A DNA stretch of 64,000 nt from JALHST01 sp963798435 (GTDB taxonomy: Bacteria; Bacteroidota; Bacteroidia; Flavobacteriales; Flavobacteriaceae): the NCBI GenBank assembly GCA_963798435.1, contig CAWCTF010000004.1, positions 1 to 64,000 on the forward strand, written 5' to 3'. Made by a program: the position numbers and the translations under genes. A model generated the notes under the pieces. That model had not been told where the DNA came from, made no database searches, and saw nothing but the letters and a program-made list of their open reading frames with translations. Positions 39,201 through 46,872 of the stretch are shown piece after piece (the stretch's first letter is position 1; every line of letters begins with the position of its first letter).

Positions 39201-39503
39201 TACGCCGACTACCGTAACCTTCAAATAGGAGATCCATTTACATTTAAATCTGATTTTATTAAGTTGCGAAGTATATCAATATCCTATGATCTTACGGGTA
39301 TAGTCAGTAAATTGTCAGATTTGCGATTCATTAAGGGGCTTACCCTGTCTGCTTCTTGCCGTAATGTGGCTATTCTTTACAAGGACCTTCCAGGACTCGA
39401 TCCTGAAGCAATCCAGTCCTCTGGTGATTTTAGGGCAGGTTATGAAAACTCAGCACTGCCTACCACCCGTAATTATAATTTTAGCCTAAATGTTAAATTC
39501 TAG
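36234..39503 (+). CDS. SusC/RagA-family TonB-dependent outer-membrane transporter
   Basis: Outer-membrane beta-barrel that imports oligosaccharides using TonB energy, 1,089 residues. After the signal peptide (ending TALAKG) there is a carboxypeptidase-like Ig domain starting GTITDENGEPFLGVTI, then the plug with LQEVVVTGLGIRKDSKKLGY and the RagA-type VLKGATAAAIYGARAANGAV. The barrel ends in an aromatic C-terminus (NYNFSLNVKF). It is followed 4 nt later by the SusD partner, the standard pair. Two AraR-type operators upstream suggest arabinose control. The likely cargo is an arabinose-containing oligosaccharide. Confidence 0.96.
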   Translation: MKHRYFFWCMVLLTFSTALAKGYAPTEASSDIHLNLFNEFAKQSNVTGTITDENGEPFLGVTIIIKGTTRGTTTDTNGNYSIDVPDGNSVLVFSFVGYKTVEVPVGIQRVINISLTPDITSLQEVVVTGLGIRKDSKKLGYAVTSVKTEELTKTRTVNALESLEGKVAGLNITPPSAGAGASVQIRLRGQSAFAGASNSPLFVINGLPLDQGTRGANGRGEQRNLGDNLQNLNPDDIESLTVLKGATAAAIYGARAANGAVIITTKAGKLNQGIGIDFTSSITTSHALNFLDELSQTEYGQGTGGVRPQTQGEAQSTGQFGFGERLDGVPTINFDGVLRPYSANPYQLYDFLRTGTNQTNTIGLSGGNEKGSFRASFANTSAKGIQPANEYKKRIFNVGINYNVTEKLNLLLNVNYTNEENSNPPQIGTQGPGAVGFFNRLAISTPIEAYEQSAIDPITGAELRTNGFLGTINNPYYQLQKNQFFNDDRKRLLGTATLRYQFTDWLYLQGRYNYDYATNFMEWNELNGAGATTLLEGDTGFYRGRYDIQQTQTQDINADFLLGASKEFGKFSVDVSVGGNTWRSKFQRNAQYSRLFVVPDLYSIKNGTSFETDEAAFQPYQFSSFRINSLYGLAEFGFDNLIYLNFTGRQDWFSVLNPENNSVFYPSISGSFIFSELMKEQNWLDYGKLRASWAEVGSANGVGTYEGILNYTLNPPFNGQTTAGVSGTFAPNPFLQPFTVTEKEVGLEMRMFKNRLRLDVAAFEKITTDQILDVTLSNASGYENSKQNLASLKNSGLETLIEVVPIQTNDFMWSSSWNNAYLSTEVLDVGNDSGTILLIFFNGTGNEFLGELRYTEGLPMNQLYTRTYRRNDSGQILVNDDGRLLATNGDTPGAENTNGFLPVGSSLPKHTGGWNNSFTYKNFNFGFLIDYKFGGTVLSSTHLNMTRQGHSLFSLEGRRQGENGVIVPNSVYESSGLPNITAVTNLQSFYADYRNLQIGDPFTFKSDFIKLRSISISYDLTGIVSKLSDLRFIKGLTLSASCRNVAILYKDLPGLDPEAIQSSGDFRAGYENSALPTTRNYNFSLNVKF

Positions 39504-39507
39504 AACA

Positions 39508-41073
39508 ATGAAAACGATAAAATATATTTTACCTATAGTTTTAGTCTGCCTGTTTTTTCAAGGATGTGATGATGATTTTGTGGAAGTTAATACGAACCCC
39601 TACGCCGTTACCGAAGTGGATCCTTCACTGTTATTCGCAGGGGCACAGAGAAGTCATTTGGGAAATTGGTCAGCGGAACACACGATTGTACAACACTTTG
39701 TAAATCCTTATAATCAAGGTGCTACACTTGGCTTTAATTTTAATGAGGATATCGATGGGGTTTGCAATCCCAAATGGAACGATTCTTATCCGTCTGTGGT
39801 TCGGAATCTCGTCCAAGCAATGAACTTATTAGGCCCCGATACAGACCGTATAAACCTTTTAAGCATGATCCGCATTTGGAAAGCCCAGGTATTTATGGGA
39901 TTGGTAGATGAGTATGGGGATGTCCCCTATTTTGAAGCCGGCAAAGCCGTTAGCGACATTACCTATTTTCCGGGGTATGATAATGATGAAGCAATTTACG
40001 ATGACCTGTATAATGAGATTACCGGTGCGTTGGCAGCCCTGAACCCAAGTGGCGAGTATGTATCTGACGACCTTTTTTATGGAAGCAATAGTGAGCTTCC
40101 CTCAGGCTCGGCTTCGGTTCAAGTGGAAAAATGGAGAAAACTGGGCAATTCCCTATTGTTACGACTAGGAATGCGCTACTCAAAAGTGAATCCTTCAAAA
40201 GCCGAATCAATGGTTTCCCAAGCCTTTGCAGGTGGTGTTATGTCGTCAAATGACGACAATGCATACGTAAAATACGATGGGAGTGTTTACGTCCAAGCAG
40301 AAAACAATGGGCTAAGGAATTTTTCTTTTTTCAATTATGCTGCCGAACCGCTCGTTGACCAATTAAAAGCAACCAATGATCCACGAGGGCAATATATGAT
40401 TGCGACCTACGAAGATCCTGGATCGGTTTCCAACGACCCAAATCCTGATACTGATTTGGCCAACCAGTTTGGGGTTCCGATCGGAGTCGCCGATATAGAA
40501 CTTGGAGATACTTCACTTGGCTATAGAGGTACCCGGGGAGCCGGCTTAGACTATTCTCAGATAAATGTTTTTTCAGTAGCATCTCCTGCCGCCCCTGATT
40601 TTTATGTTACCTATGCGCAGACCTCCTTGCTTTTGGCAGAAGCAGCGCAACGAGGCTGGATAGCGGGTGACCCACAGACCTTTTACGAAAATGGAATACG
40701 GGCTGATTTAGAAGCCTATGCACTCTACCCCAACACCACTCCTTTTACTTCATCCGAAATCGATGCCTATTTGACGGAACCTGAAGTCGCTTATAATTCA
40801 GGCAACGCACTAGAACTCATAAACACACAATACTGGGTAGTAAATTTCAGAAACGGAACGGAGGCATTCGCCAATTTTAGAAGAAGTGGTTTTCCAAACT
40901 TGAGTAGAAATGACTTTAATGATAATTTATTGGCAAATGGTGGCGATGGCTTTGCACATAGAATGTCGTACCCTGATCGTGAAGGCTCCGCAAATTCGGA
41001 CAGCTATACCGCAGCCGCGACTGCAATGGGGGGGGACAATTTAGTATCGAGGGTGTTTTGGGATGTTCAATAA
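39508..41073 (+). CDS. SusD/RagB-family surface glycan-binding lipoprotein
   Basis: Surface lipoprotein forming the lid of the SusC transporter and binding its glycan. The ATG at 39508 (MKTIKYILPIV) gives a signal peptide with lipobox FQGC and Cys19, followed by three Asp residues, which fits a surface-export signal. The frame is open six codons earlier but overlaps nothing useful there. Length 521 residues. Motifs such as VEVNTNPYAVTEVDPSLLFA and TYAQTSLLLAEAAQRGW mark the SusD-like subfamily with TPR-type helices. A terminator stands 45 nt after the stop, closing the susCD operon. Confidence 0.94.
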   Translation: MKTIKYILPIVLVCLFFQGCDDDFVEVNTNPYAVTEVDPSLLFAGAQRSHLGNWSAEHTIVQHFVNPYNQGATLGFNFNEDIDGVCNPKWNDSYPSVVRNLVQAMNLLGPDTDRINLLSMIRIWKAQVFMGLVDEYGDVPYFEAGKAVSDITYFPGYDNDEAIYDDLYNEITGALAALNPSGEYVSDDLFYGSNSELPSGSASVQVEKWRKLGNSLLLRLGMRYSKVNPSKAESMVSQAFAGGVMSSNDDNAYVKYDGSVYVQAENNGLRNFSFFNYAAEPLVDQLKATNDPRGQYMIATYEDPGSVSNDPNPDTDLANQFGVPIGVADIELGDTSLGYRGTRGAGLDYSQINVFSVASPAAPDFYVTYAQTSLLLAEAAQRGWIAGDPQTFYENGIRADLEAYALYPNTTPFTSSEIDAYLTEPEVAYNSGNALELINTQYWVVNFRNGTEAFANFRRSGFPNLSRNDFNDNLLANGGDGFAHRMSYPDREGSANSDSYTAAATAMGGDNLVSRVFWDVQ

Positions 41074-41117
41074 ATAAATAGAAAAGTAAGTTAGTTTGAG
41101 TTAGTTGCTTATTTATG

Positions 41118-41152
41118 CGGCTGTGAATTTAGAATTCACAGCCGTTTTTTTT
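41118..41152 (+). terminator. Rho-independent terminator of susCD
   Basis: Stem CGGCTGTGAATT / AATTCACAGCCG with a 3-nt loop, followed by eight T residues. It lies 45 nt after the susD stop codon and is convergent with the AraC-type gene, which ends at 41206. Confidence 0.9.
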
Positions 41153-41205
41153 GCTGAGCTATGAACTTTTGTCGTAAACAGCATAATCAAAAGGGTAGTT
41201 TATTA

Positions 41206-42054
41206 TTAGAGTGCAAAGGCTTGATAATTATTCTTACGATATTCCCTTGGAGTCAGTTTGTTTTTTTTCTTAAATGCCGCATTGAACCTGCTGATGGAAT
41301 TAAAGCCAGACTGATACGCCAAGGAGGTAATACTATCGTTGGAAATTGATAGTTTACCTTCGGCAAAAGCCACTCTTTGAACAATTATGTAGTTTGATAT
41401 TGTACTCCCAAAGACCCTTTTAAAGACAGAATTGGCATAGTCCGGATGAAGACCTACTTCTTTTGCCACGTCGCTTGCCTTAATGGGATCCGTAAAATTC
41501 CTGGCAATGAACATTGCCATTCTTTCCACAAGATTAATAGGAGGAGGAACTTGATTCGAATCTGATTTCGTTGGATGTGCATTAAAGGCAAATCTCTTTA
41601 TGTATGCACAAATCTCGAGCAAGCAAGCTGTATATAACTCAAACTCATTTTGCCCTAGATCACTAGACCACTTTTTAAATCTCTTTTTCTCGAAAACTAA
41701 ATCATCAAGTTTTGATATAGTTAGTATTTTGCCCTTAAAAAGGGCATCTAGAAAAGATTTTGGTAATTTCCATTCTTTTATAATTGAAAAAGGAATCGTA
41801 ATCACATAGTAAGGACAACTTTGCTTAAAATCAACGATCTGATGTGGTACCAACCCCCAGAAAGCGATAACAGAACCCATTTTGACCTTGACCCTTCGAT
41901 TTTGAATGACATAAGTAATCGAGCATTCCGGTAAAAAATTTATTTCAAGTTCATTATGACGCTCCGGCTTTTGCATTCGTTTTGGTTGCCACAACTCGCA
42001 AGTGAGCCCGTAAGGTTTTAAATCCGCACGAAATTCATCAAATTGTGTTGGCAT
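41206..42054 (-). CDS. AraC-family transcriptional regulator
   Basis: Cytosolic DNA-binding regulator, 282 residues. The N-terminal half is a cupin-like sensing domain (KPERHNELEINFLPECS, then GSVIAFWGLVPHQI), resembling the MelR type. The C-terminal ~100 residues have two helix-turn-helix motifs: IKASDVAKEVGLHPDYANSV and SITSLAYQSGFNSISRFNAA, ending in KLTPREYRKN. It is convergent with susCD. Upstream lie two AraR-type palindromes (42148-42166 and 42214-42232), so it is probably itself under AraR control, adding a second tier of regulation. Its ligand is unknown. Confidence 0.93.
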   Translation of the reverse strand: MPTQFDEFRADLKPYGLTCELWQPKRMQKPERHNELEINFLPECSITYVIQNRRVKVKMGSVIAFWGLVPHQIVDFKQSCPYYVITIPFSIIKEWKLPKSFLDALFKGKILTISKLDDLVFEKKRFKKWSSDLGQNEFELYTACLLEICAYIKRFAFNAHPTKSDSNQVPPPINLVERMAMFIARNFTDPIKASDVAKEVGLHPDYANSVFKRVFGSTISNYIIVQRVAFAEGKLSISNDSITSLAYQSGFNSISRFNAAFKKKNKLTPREYRKNNYQAFAL

Positions 42055-42147
42055 AGCGACTTGTGATTATTCGGTGACTGGGTTTTCAAATCAAATCGAT
42101 ATCTACGATCCCTTGGTTAAGGAAAGGATATAAAGGAGCTATCTTTT

Positions 42148-42166
42148 AAGTGTACTTATTACATTT
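42148..42166. promoter_or_regulatory. AraR-type operator, proximal to the AraC-type gene
   Basis: AAGTGTACTTATTACATTT: left half-site perfect, right half-site ACATTT with one mismatch, 7-bp spacer; 94 nt upstream of the start codon. Confidence 0.55.
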
Positions 42167-42213
42167 ACTAAATTACGTAAAGATTTTTCACTTTTGCAAG
42201 CGATTCTCATATA

Positions 42214-42232
42214 AAGTGTTAAAAAAACACTT
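42214..42232. promoter_or_regulatory. AraR-type operator, distal to the AraC-type gene
   Basis: AAGTGTTAAAAAAACACTT: both half-sites perfect, 7-bp spacer; 160 nt upstream of the start codon. Confidence 0.75.
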
Positions 42233-42495
42233 AATTTCACAAATTGAAGCCCTTTTAATTAGGGTTATTCGTGTTTAATGTTGTCAATTAAAAGTCAATA
42301 GGTAGTAAGGCTCATCAAGATTCAACCTGTACAAAAACAATCTGTTCCTTTTCAATTGTAAAAAATGTAATCGCCATAGGAGATCATTTTAGCCGCTCCT
42401 GAAGTGCGAATAAAATTAGAGCTATATTGATTTGTTACTTTATCTATGCGTCGACGGTCAACTAAAAAGTACCTATTCATAGGTAAAACAAGGCA

Positions 42496-42795
42496 ATGAA
42501 TGGCAAAATAAAATATAAATTCCCCGCGAAAATGTGGAAACATGGTTCCCCGGGTGGCTGGTATTTTGTTTCCTTACCTAAGTTTGTTTCAAAGGAAATA
42601 AGAGAAAACCTTAAGTGGCAGGAAGCCGGTTGGGGAAGAATGAAAACATTGGCTCAAATTGGTGAACTTTCATGGGAGACTGCCATTTGGTTTGACACGA
42701 AAATGGATACCTACATTCTTCCGATCAAAGCTGAAATCAGAATAAAAACCAATCTTGCGATCAATAAGAATTTTGAAATGACTATTTGGCTTTGA
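42496..42795 (+). CDS. DUF1905 domain protein
   Basis: A 99-residue soluble protein made almost entirely of a DUF1905 domain: a small beta-barrel-like fold seen alone or fused to YdeI-type domains. The typical pattern is present: FPAKMWKHGSPGGWYFVSLP near the N-terminus and WETAIWFDTKMDTYILPIKA later. Function is not known for the family. There is no signal peptide. It stands alone, followed by repeat DNA, and looks unrelated to the arabinose genes. Confidence 0.82.
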   Translation: MNGKIKYKFPAKMWKHGSPGGWYFVSLPKFVSKEIRENLKWQEAGWGRMKTLAQIGELSWETAIWFDTKMDTYILPIKAEIRIKTNLAINKNFEMTIWL

Positions 42796-42845
42796 TATTA
42801 AAAACGAAATGCCAAAAAGATGTAGAATTAATTGCGGGCGTTGCC

Positions 42846-42902
42846 GTAGGTAGGCTTGCCTATCGTAGGTAGGCTTGCCTATCGTAGGTAGGCTTGCCTA
42901 TC
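42846..42902. repeat. three tandem copies of a 19-bp hairpin repeat
   Basis: Unit GTAGGTAGGCTTGCCTATC repeated exactly three times at 19-bp spacing, then a partial GTAGGTGG. Each unit contains TAGGC-TT-GCCTA, able to fold into a small hairpin. It resembles the CCTGCC..GGCAGG palindromes scattered up to 48.9 kb. Confidence 0.9.
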
Positions 42903-42964
42903 GTAGGTGGCTCCTTGCGCCCAAATTTTCTAACGAAAAAACGCAGCCACTTTTTATTTCGATC

Positions 42965-43255
42965 CTAATCATAGCTCATACGATCGCGTATCGTACCATC
43001 CTCTCTATGTATAATCACATCGGCCTTGTATTTTCTGGCCAGGCGTTTAGCCTTTCTAATGGCCGTATCCTGGTGTCTGTGGGAAGAGGTGATCCGTTCA
43101 TTACCTTCACGCTTAACGGCCCACTTGTTTTCATACGGTACCACGTGTTGGTGCCACGTCCTTCCGCCGGTGCTTTGCCGCCTACTTTTAAAAAACACTT
43201 CTACAAGTTCACTCAAAATGTCGATCAATGTCCTGGATGTGTTATTTCTTGCCAT
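42965..43255 (-). CDS. DUF2188 domain protein
   Basis: Small basic protein of 96 residues from the ATG at 43255 (MARNNTSRTL). The C-terminal 60 residues match DUF2188: RTWHQHVVPYENKWAVKREG, then TAIRKAKRLARKYKADVIIH and REDGTIRDR. The open frame extends upstream to 43420, but that part is repeat DNA shared with 43565-43594 and is unlikely to be translated. DUF2188 proteins are common small proteins of unknown role. The N-terminal half of this protein is Arg/Lys rich. Confidence 0.82.
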   Translation of the reverse strand: MARNNTSRTLIDILSELVEVFFKSRRQSTGGRTWHQHVVPYENKWAVKREGNERITSSHRHQDTAIRKAKRLARKYKADVIIHREDGTIRDRMSYD

Positions 43256-43720
43256 TTTAATGTTTTGACTTTTCGAAGATACTATTTTCGACAACATGTA
43301 AAATACGCTTTTTCCTTTCAAGCCCAGCACAGGCAGGGAAAACCCAATAGCCAAGATAAAACTTTTTAGAAATATCCGCCAGAATGCGTTCAACAAGGGC
43401 AAGAAAAACGAGTACTTCAAATACGCCTATGGGAAAGTTTTCCTTAATGTTACGGGTTTCCTTGATACACCGAAATTCAAAACTAAGAACGAATCCCTCC
43501 CCTCCTGAGAGGGCCTGCCTTCGGCAGGGAATACGTACACGTTATCATCAACTTCTTCAGTAAAATCCGCCAGAATCTTCTGGAGGAGGGCAAGACCAAC
43601 AGGAATAGAGCCCTTAGCCAAACTGTTATCTTATTTAAATTTATAATCATCATTGAATTGCTAAATAAAAATGAACTATCCGCGAGCTATACCTTAATTT
43701 TGTAGGAAAAGCCGAAAATC
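43256..43720. repeat. intergenic repeat cluster with second 67-bp dispersed copy
   Basis: Bases 43454-43520 are the second copy of the repeat at 3401-3467 and run into a GCCTGCCTTCGGCAGGG palindrome. In addition, 43374-43403 and 43565-43594 share an ATCCGCCAGAAT...GGGCAAG motif, a local direct repeat. A promoter-like TAATTTTG lies at 43695-43702, 18 nt before the next gene. The reverse frames through here are products of the repeats. Confidence 0.65.
43695..43702 (+). promoter_or_regulatory. -7 promoter box of the NTF2-like gene
   Basis: TAATTTTG, an exact TAnnTTTG match, 18 nt before the ATG at 43721. Confidence 0.5.
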
Positions 43721-44125
43721 ATGAAGACCAATTCGAAGATAGAATCTGACATCCTTGATTTGAGACGCACCGTTGAGAATTTTATCAAGGCTTCTGACCT
43801 ATCGGATATGGCCGTAATCTCAAACATCTATGCCACCGATTTCTTGAATGTACGTGTTACCGACAATGGGGAGATTATAAGGCTTGATCGGAATCAAATA
43901 TTGGGTATCTTGAGCAAATTTGGTAGCCATTCAGTTCCGACTCTTTCCACTACGATCCAATATGTTGAAGTGCTGGGCAATATGGGATTTGTACTGCTCT
44001 CCCGTATAAAAGATCTGGGTAACGGCTGGGAACCCATGTTCTATAGTCTTGTATGGAAAAAGGAAGGGAAAGAATGGCGTTTTTCACGGGAATTTGTACA
44101 TCAAAGGAGCTTGCCGAATTTTTGA
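43721..44125 (+). CDS. NTF2/SnoaL-like (DUF4440-type) protein
   Basis: A 134-residue cytosolic protein with the cone-shaped NTF2-like fold, judged from the order of a long N-terminal helix (ILDLRRTVENFIKASDLSDM), IYATDFLNV, an exposed strand region and a C-terminal pair of strands (FYSLVWKKEGKEWRFSREF). Proteins of this type are small enzymes or ligand-binding proteins of varied role; no catalytic residues can be named. A TAnnTTTG box lies just upstream. It is an isolated gene inside repeat-rich DNA. Confidence 0.7.
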   Translation: MKTNSKIESDILDLRRTVENFIKASDLSDMAVISNIYATDFLNVRVTDNGEIIRLDRNQILGILSKFGSHSVPTLSTTIQYVEVLGNMGFVLLSRIKDLGNGWEPMFYSLVWKKEGKEWRFSREFVHQRSLPNF

Positions 44126-44510
44126 TCCCCTTTTTTAAAAAAATCCGAATAAAACTCGCCGATTACAACAAACCCTTGAAATATATGCGGTATGCCACTG
44201 GAGAGATTGTACGTGGTGATTGGCATATTGATATCCGTACGCACGTATTCTGGATTTTGCATCAATAAAAAATGATCCTGAGGTTTTAAAATGCTTTGAC
44301 GCTTCGAAGACTATGGAAAAAAGATTATATACGCTTAATTGACCAGCAACGCATAAATTCTAATGCTTTGCTTATTAAAATTAATTCGCTACTAAAATAG
44401 AGGTGATAATCATGAAAGGAGACCCTGGCAAATGTTAAATATAAATGGGACCACCACAGGCTATGAAAGGGGATATTCGTAACGCAACCGTGTCATAAAA
44501 CTCAGAAGAA
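44126..44510. other. intergenic region without recognised features
   Basis: About 385 nt between convergent genes. A frame at 44053-44268 overlaps the preceding gene out of phase and shows no family pattern. No terminator hairpin or repeat was recognised. Confidence 0.4.
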
Positions 44511-45209
44511 TCAAGACTTTAATTCAAAATAATAGTCTAAAACGGCGATCCAATCCTGGGCGGTAGACATTTTTAAATCTTCTTGTTTTCGAAATTTTTC
44601 GATTTCTTTGGATTGCTTCATAAAAAGTTCCGGGAAGTTCTTCTTTTTTGTGGGCAACTGCTGAAGCGTATCCGATCTCGTCACCAGATTGGTTACGTAG
44701 AAAACGTCGTCAATCTTTAAGAACTTCGCATTCACTGCGTCAACGTACCTCGCCACACCCTCTTTTTTTTCAATGAACTTTATTCGTTCCTTACGAAAAA
44801 GCGAATACTTTTCGTTGGTGTGCACCAACTCGAAAAAGGTATATTCCAAATTCCCTTTCGTATCCACAAAACAGTGTGTCTCATAGTGTTTGTCGGATCC
44901 ATCGTTCAGCACAATTTTATAGGGATTCTTGGTGAAGTCAAGTGCCATAATTTTAGTGTTCGGCAATTGAATCTCTACCGTATTTTCAAACACATTGAAA
45001 CGAACAAATTTTGTTTGTTTGATATCGTTTATTTTGGCAGGCACAAAATTGGGATTTAGATAAGGAGATCCATCGACAAGGCTGTAGTCAATGTTATTTG
45101 TGCGCACATAGTTGGTTACAAGGTCGTAGTTGTCGTTCGTCACCTCAGTAATTACTTGACTCCAAAGACTTGAGCTAGATAGTAGCAATAGTAGTAGCGC
45201 TTTTTTCAT
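44511..45209 (-). CDS. hypothetical exported protein
   Basis: A 232-residue protein with a clear signal peptide (MKKALLLLLLSSSSLWSQ) and no further membrane segment, so probably periplasmic or secreted. I recognise no family. The middle contains alternating strands (VRFNVFENTVEIQLP, ETHCFVDTKGNLEYTFFEL) suggesting a beta-rich fold; the C-terminal 40 residues are Lys/Glu rich and probably helical. A single Cys is present in the mature part. It lies alone between intergenic regions. Confidence 0.6.
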   Translation of the reverse strand: MKKALLLLLLSSSSLWSQVITEVTNDNYDLVTNYVRTNNIDYSLVDGSPYLNPNFVPAKINDIKQTKFVRFNVFENTVEIQLPNTKIMALDFTKNPYKIVLNDGSDKHYETHCFVDTKGNLEYTFFELVHTNEKYSLFRKERIKFIEKKEGVARYVDAVNAKFLKIDDVFYVTNLVTRSDTLQQLPTKKKNFPELFMKQSKEIEKFRKQEDLKMSTAQDWIAVLDYYFELKS

Positions 45210-45602
45210 AGGTATAGCAATCGCATTCGAGTCGGGATTTATCTAAAAGTATCGATTTATTCTTGACTGGCCGTTTTCTAGCCTACCTTTCTTATAAAAA
45301 GAGAATCGCTTTGAGGTAGCTATAGTGTTGAATTTCCAACGCGCCGGCCTTGCCAATGCTTCTGCTCGCCCATTGCTGACGCAATGTCGCCCTAAAAATG
45401 TCCGGCGGACAATTTCTTCTCGGTCGGTCCTCTTTTGGGCCTGCCTTCGGCAGGTAAACTCGCAACATAGGTCGTCTAAGTTGTTTAGTTAATCATTGGT
45501 TGAAATCGACCAACAAGCAATTTTTATTGATCTAGTCAAAAGGAACCTTTAAAAGGCTCGGGGACTATGGAATCCCCAACTATGTACTTTGCATTAAATT
45601 GA
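45210..45602. repeat. intergenic region with dispersed repeat family
   Basis: Contains GCTCGCCCATTGCTGACG at 45364-45381 as part of a longer block shared with 46712 and, in diverged form, 48161. A GCCTGCCTTCGGCAGG palindrome follows near 45437. No gene was seen. Confidence 0.6.
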
Positions 45603-46496
45603 TCAAAACCGACTGTTCTTTACCCAATTCACAAACAAAGGTACCCACTGGTTCGTACCATCGGAAGCGCTGCCGATTCCGAAACCGTGCCCTCCTTTGG
45701 GAAAAATATGTGCTTCAACCAAAACCCCATGCTCCACTAATTTTTGCATATACAAGGTGGTCTCTTCAAGGTTACAAGAATCGTCATCGATCGCGTGTAC
45801 CAAAAATGCCTGAGGCGTATCTTTAGTAACCAGATTCAATAATGTGTTTTTGGCAATTTCGGCCTCAGTAAGCTTTCTATGGTATAGATTGCTTTCCAAC
45901 CAATTTTTATTGCCCTCGCTTAAATTGGTCACCCCATAAATCAAGCCTGTAAAGTCTGGGTTCTCATTCAGATTTTCACTCTCCCAAAGCCCTAGGACTG
46001 CCGCCAAATGGCCGCCGGCAGAAAAGCCTATAACGCCTATCTCATCGGTATTTATACCGTAGGCCGCCGCTTTTTCATGCATCATTTTAAGTGCTTTTCG
46101 CCCATCGGTCAATGGCACCAGCTGTGGCTCGTTGGAAGATTTTGGATCCGGTATTCTATATTTCAAAACGGCTGCCGTAATTCCATTTTTTGAAAGTAAT
46201 TCTGCCAATGCATACCCCTCATGGTACATGGCCACCAATTCATATCCCCCGCCTGGAATTATGACGACCGCCTTCCCGGTATTTTGCCCTTCCGCTTTGT
46301 AGATGGTCAGCGTAGGTTCAGTAATGTTTCCAACTGCTTTTGTACCCCATGCCTCTTTTTCATATTCCTTAAGATCGTTATCCTTATAAAAAGGTTTTTT
46401 TCCGTCTTCCCAAAGTTTAAATACCTCTTGGGCATTCCCTTGGGGACATGTAATAAAAAATAAAAACAGATGAATTACTAAAGCGGTCGTTTTCAT
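45603..46496 (-). CDS. exported alpha/beta-hydrolase, probable acetyl/feruloyl esterase
   Basis: Exported esterase of the Axe/BD-FAE-like alpha/beta-hydrolase group, 297 residues from the ATG at 46496 (MKTTALVIHLF), which gives a signal peptide ending near GNAQ; the frame opens ten codons earlier. Motifs are the oxyanion segment VVIIPGGGYELVAMYHEG, the nucleophile elbow IGVIGFSAGGHLAAV, the Asp in VHAIDDDSC and the His in FPKGGHGFGIG. Such enzymes remove acetyl or feruloyl groups from xylan. It is about 14 kb from the main enzyme cluster, without an AraR-type site, so its link to arabinose use is uncertain. Confidence 0.87.
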   Translation of the reverse strand: MKTTALVIHLFLFFITCPQGNAQEVFKLWEDGKKPFYKDNDLKEYEKEAWGTKAVGNITEPTLTIYKAEGQNTGKAVVIIPGGGYELVAMYHEGYALAELLSKNGITAAVLKYRIPDPKSSNEPQLVPLTDGRKALKMMHEKAAAYGINTDEIGVIGFSAGGHLAAVLGLWESENLNENPDFTGLIYGVTNLSEGNKNWLESNLYHRKLTEAEIAKNTLLNLVTKDTPQAFLVHAIDDDSCNLEETTLYMQKLVEHGVLVEAHIFPKGGHGFGIGSASDGTNQWVPLFVNWVKNSRF

Positions 46497-46872
46497 AGGA
46501 TAAAAGTATTTAAAATTCCATAACAAACTTTAGGAATTTGCGGCAGTGTCATTATGGACAATGCAAAAAGTGATACGACGAATGGAGGCTACTGTTTGAG
46601 GCCTTATCCCAGCTTTATGGTGTAATAGGCTTGTATATACAGCGTGGCCCTTGAATTGGATTCCCGCCAGGGAAAATTATTTTTCTTGGTACCGGCTTTT
46701 CCAACGTTTCGGCTCGCCCATTGCTGACGCAATGTCACGCTAAAACGGCAAAAATGAATCGCGTTGAGGATACTGTACTGCTGAGGAGCCTGCCCGCCGT
46801 CCTTGCCAACGCTTTATAATCCAATTCTTAGACAACTTGCCAACTTAATAGGTATTCGAATCGTATACCTTC
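46497..46872. repeat. intergenic region with dispersed repeat family
   Basis: Second copy of the block seen at 45364: GCTCGCCCATTGCTGACG begins at 46712, followed by AAAACGGCAAAAATGAATCG, which also occurs at 48191. No gene was seen. Confidence 0.6.

Larger units (their letters stand above)
42055..42495. other. intergenic region with two AraR-type operators
   Basis: AT-rich divergent region upstream of the AraC-type gene. It holds the two palindromes listed separately, 66 bp apart start to start. Nothing else was seen between 42240 and the DUF1905 gene. Confidence 0.5.

Noticed and set aside
42846..42902. Possible CRISPR array
   Set aside because: The three 19-bp units are directly adjacent without spacers, and no cas gene is present.
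43427..43621. Reverse open frame of 64 codons
   Set aside because: It lies within repeat DNA shared with other intergenic regions.
44053..44268. Open frame of 71 codons after the NTF2-like gene
   Set aside because: It overlaps the gene in another phase, lacks a plausible start and shows no recognisable pattern.
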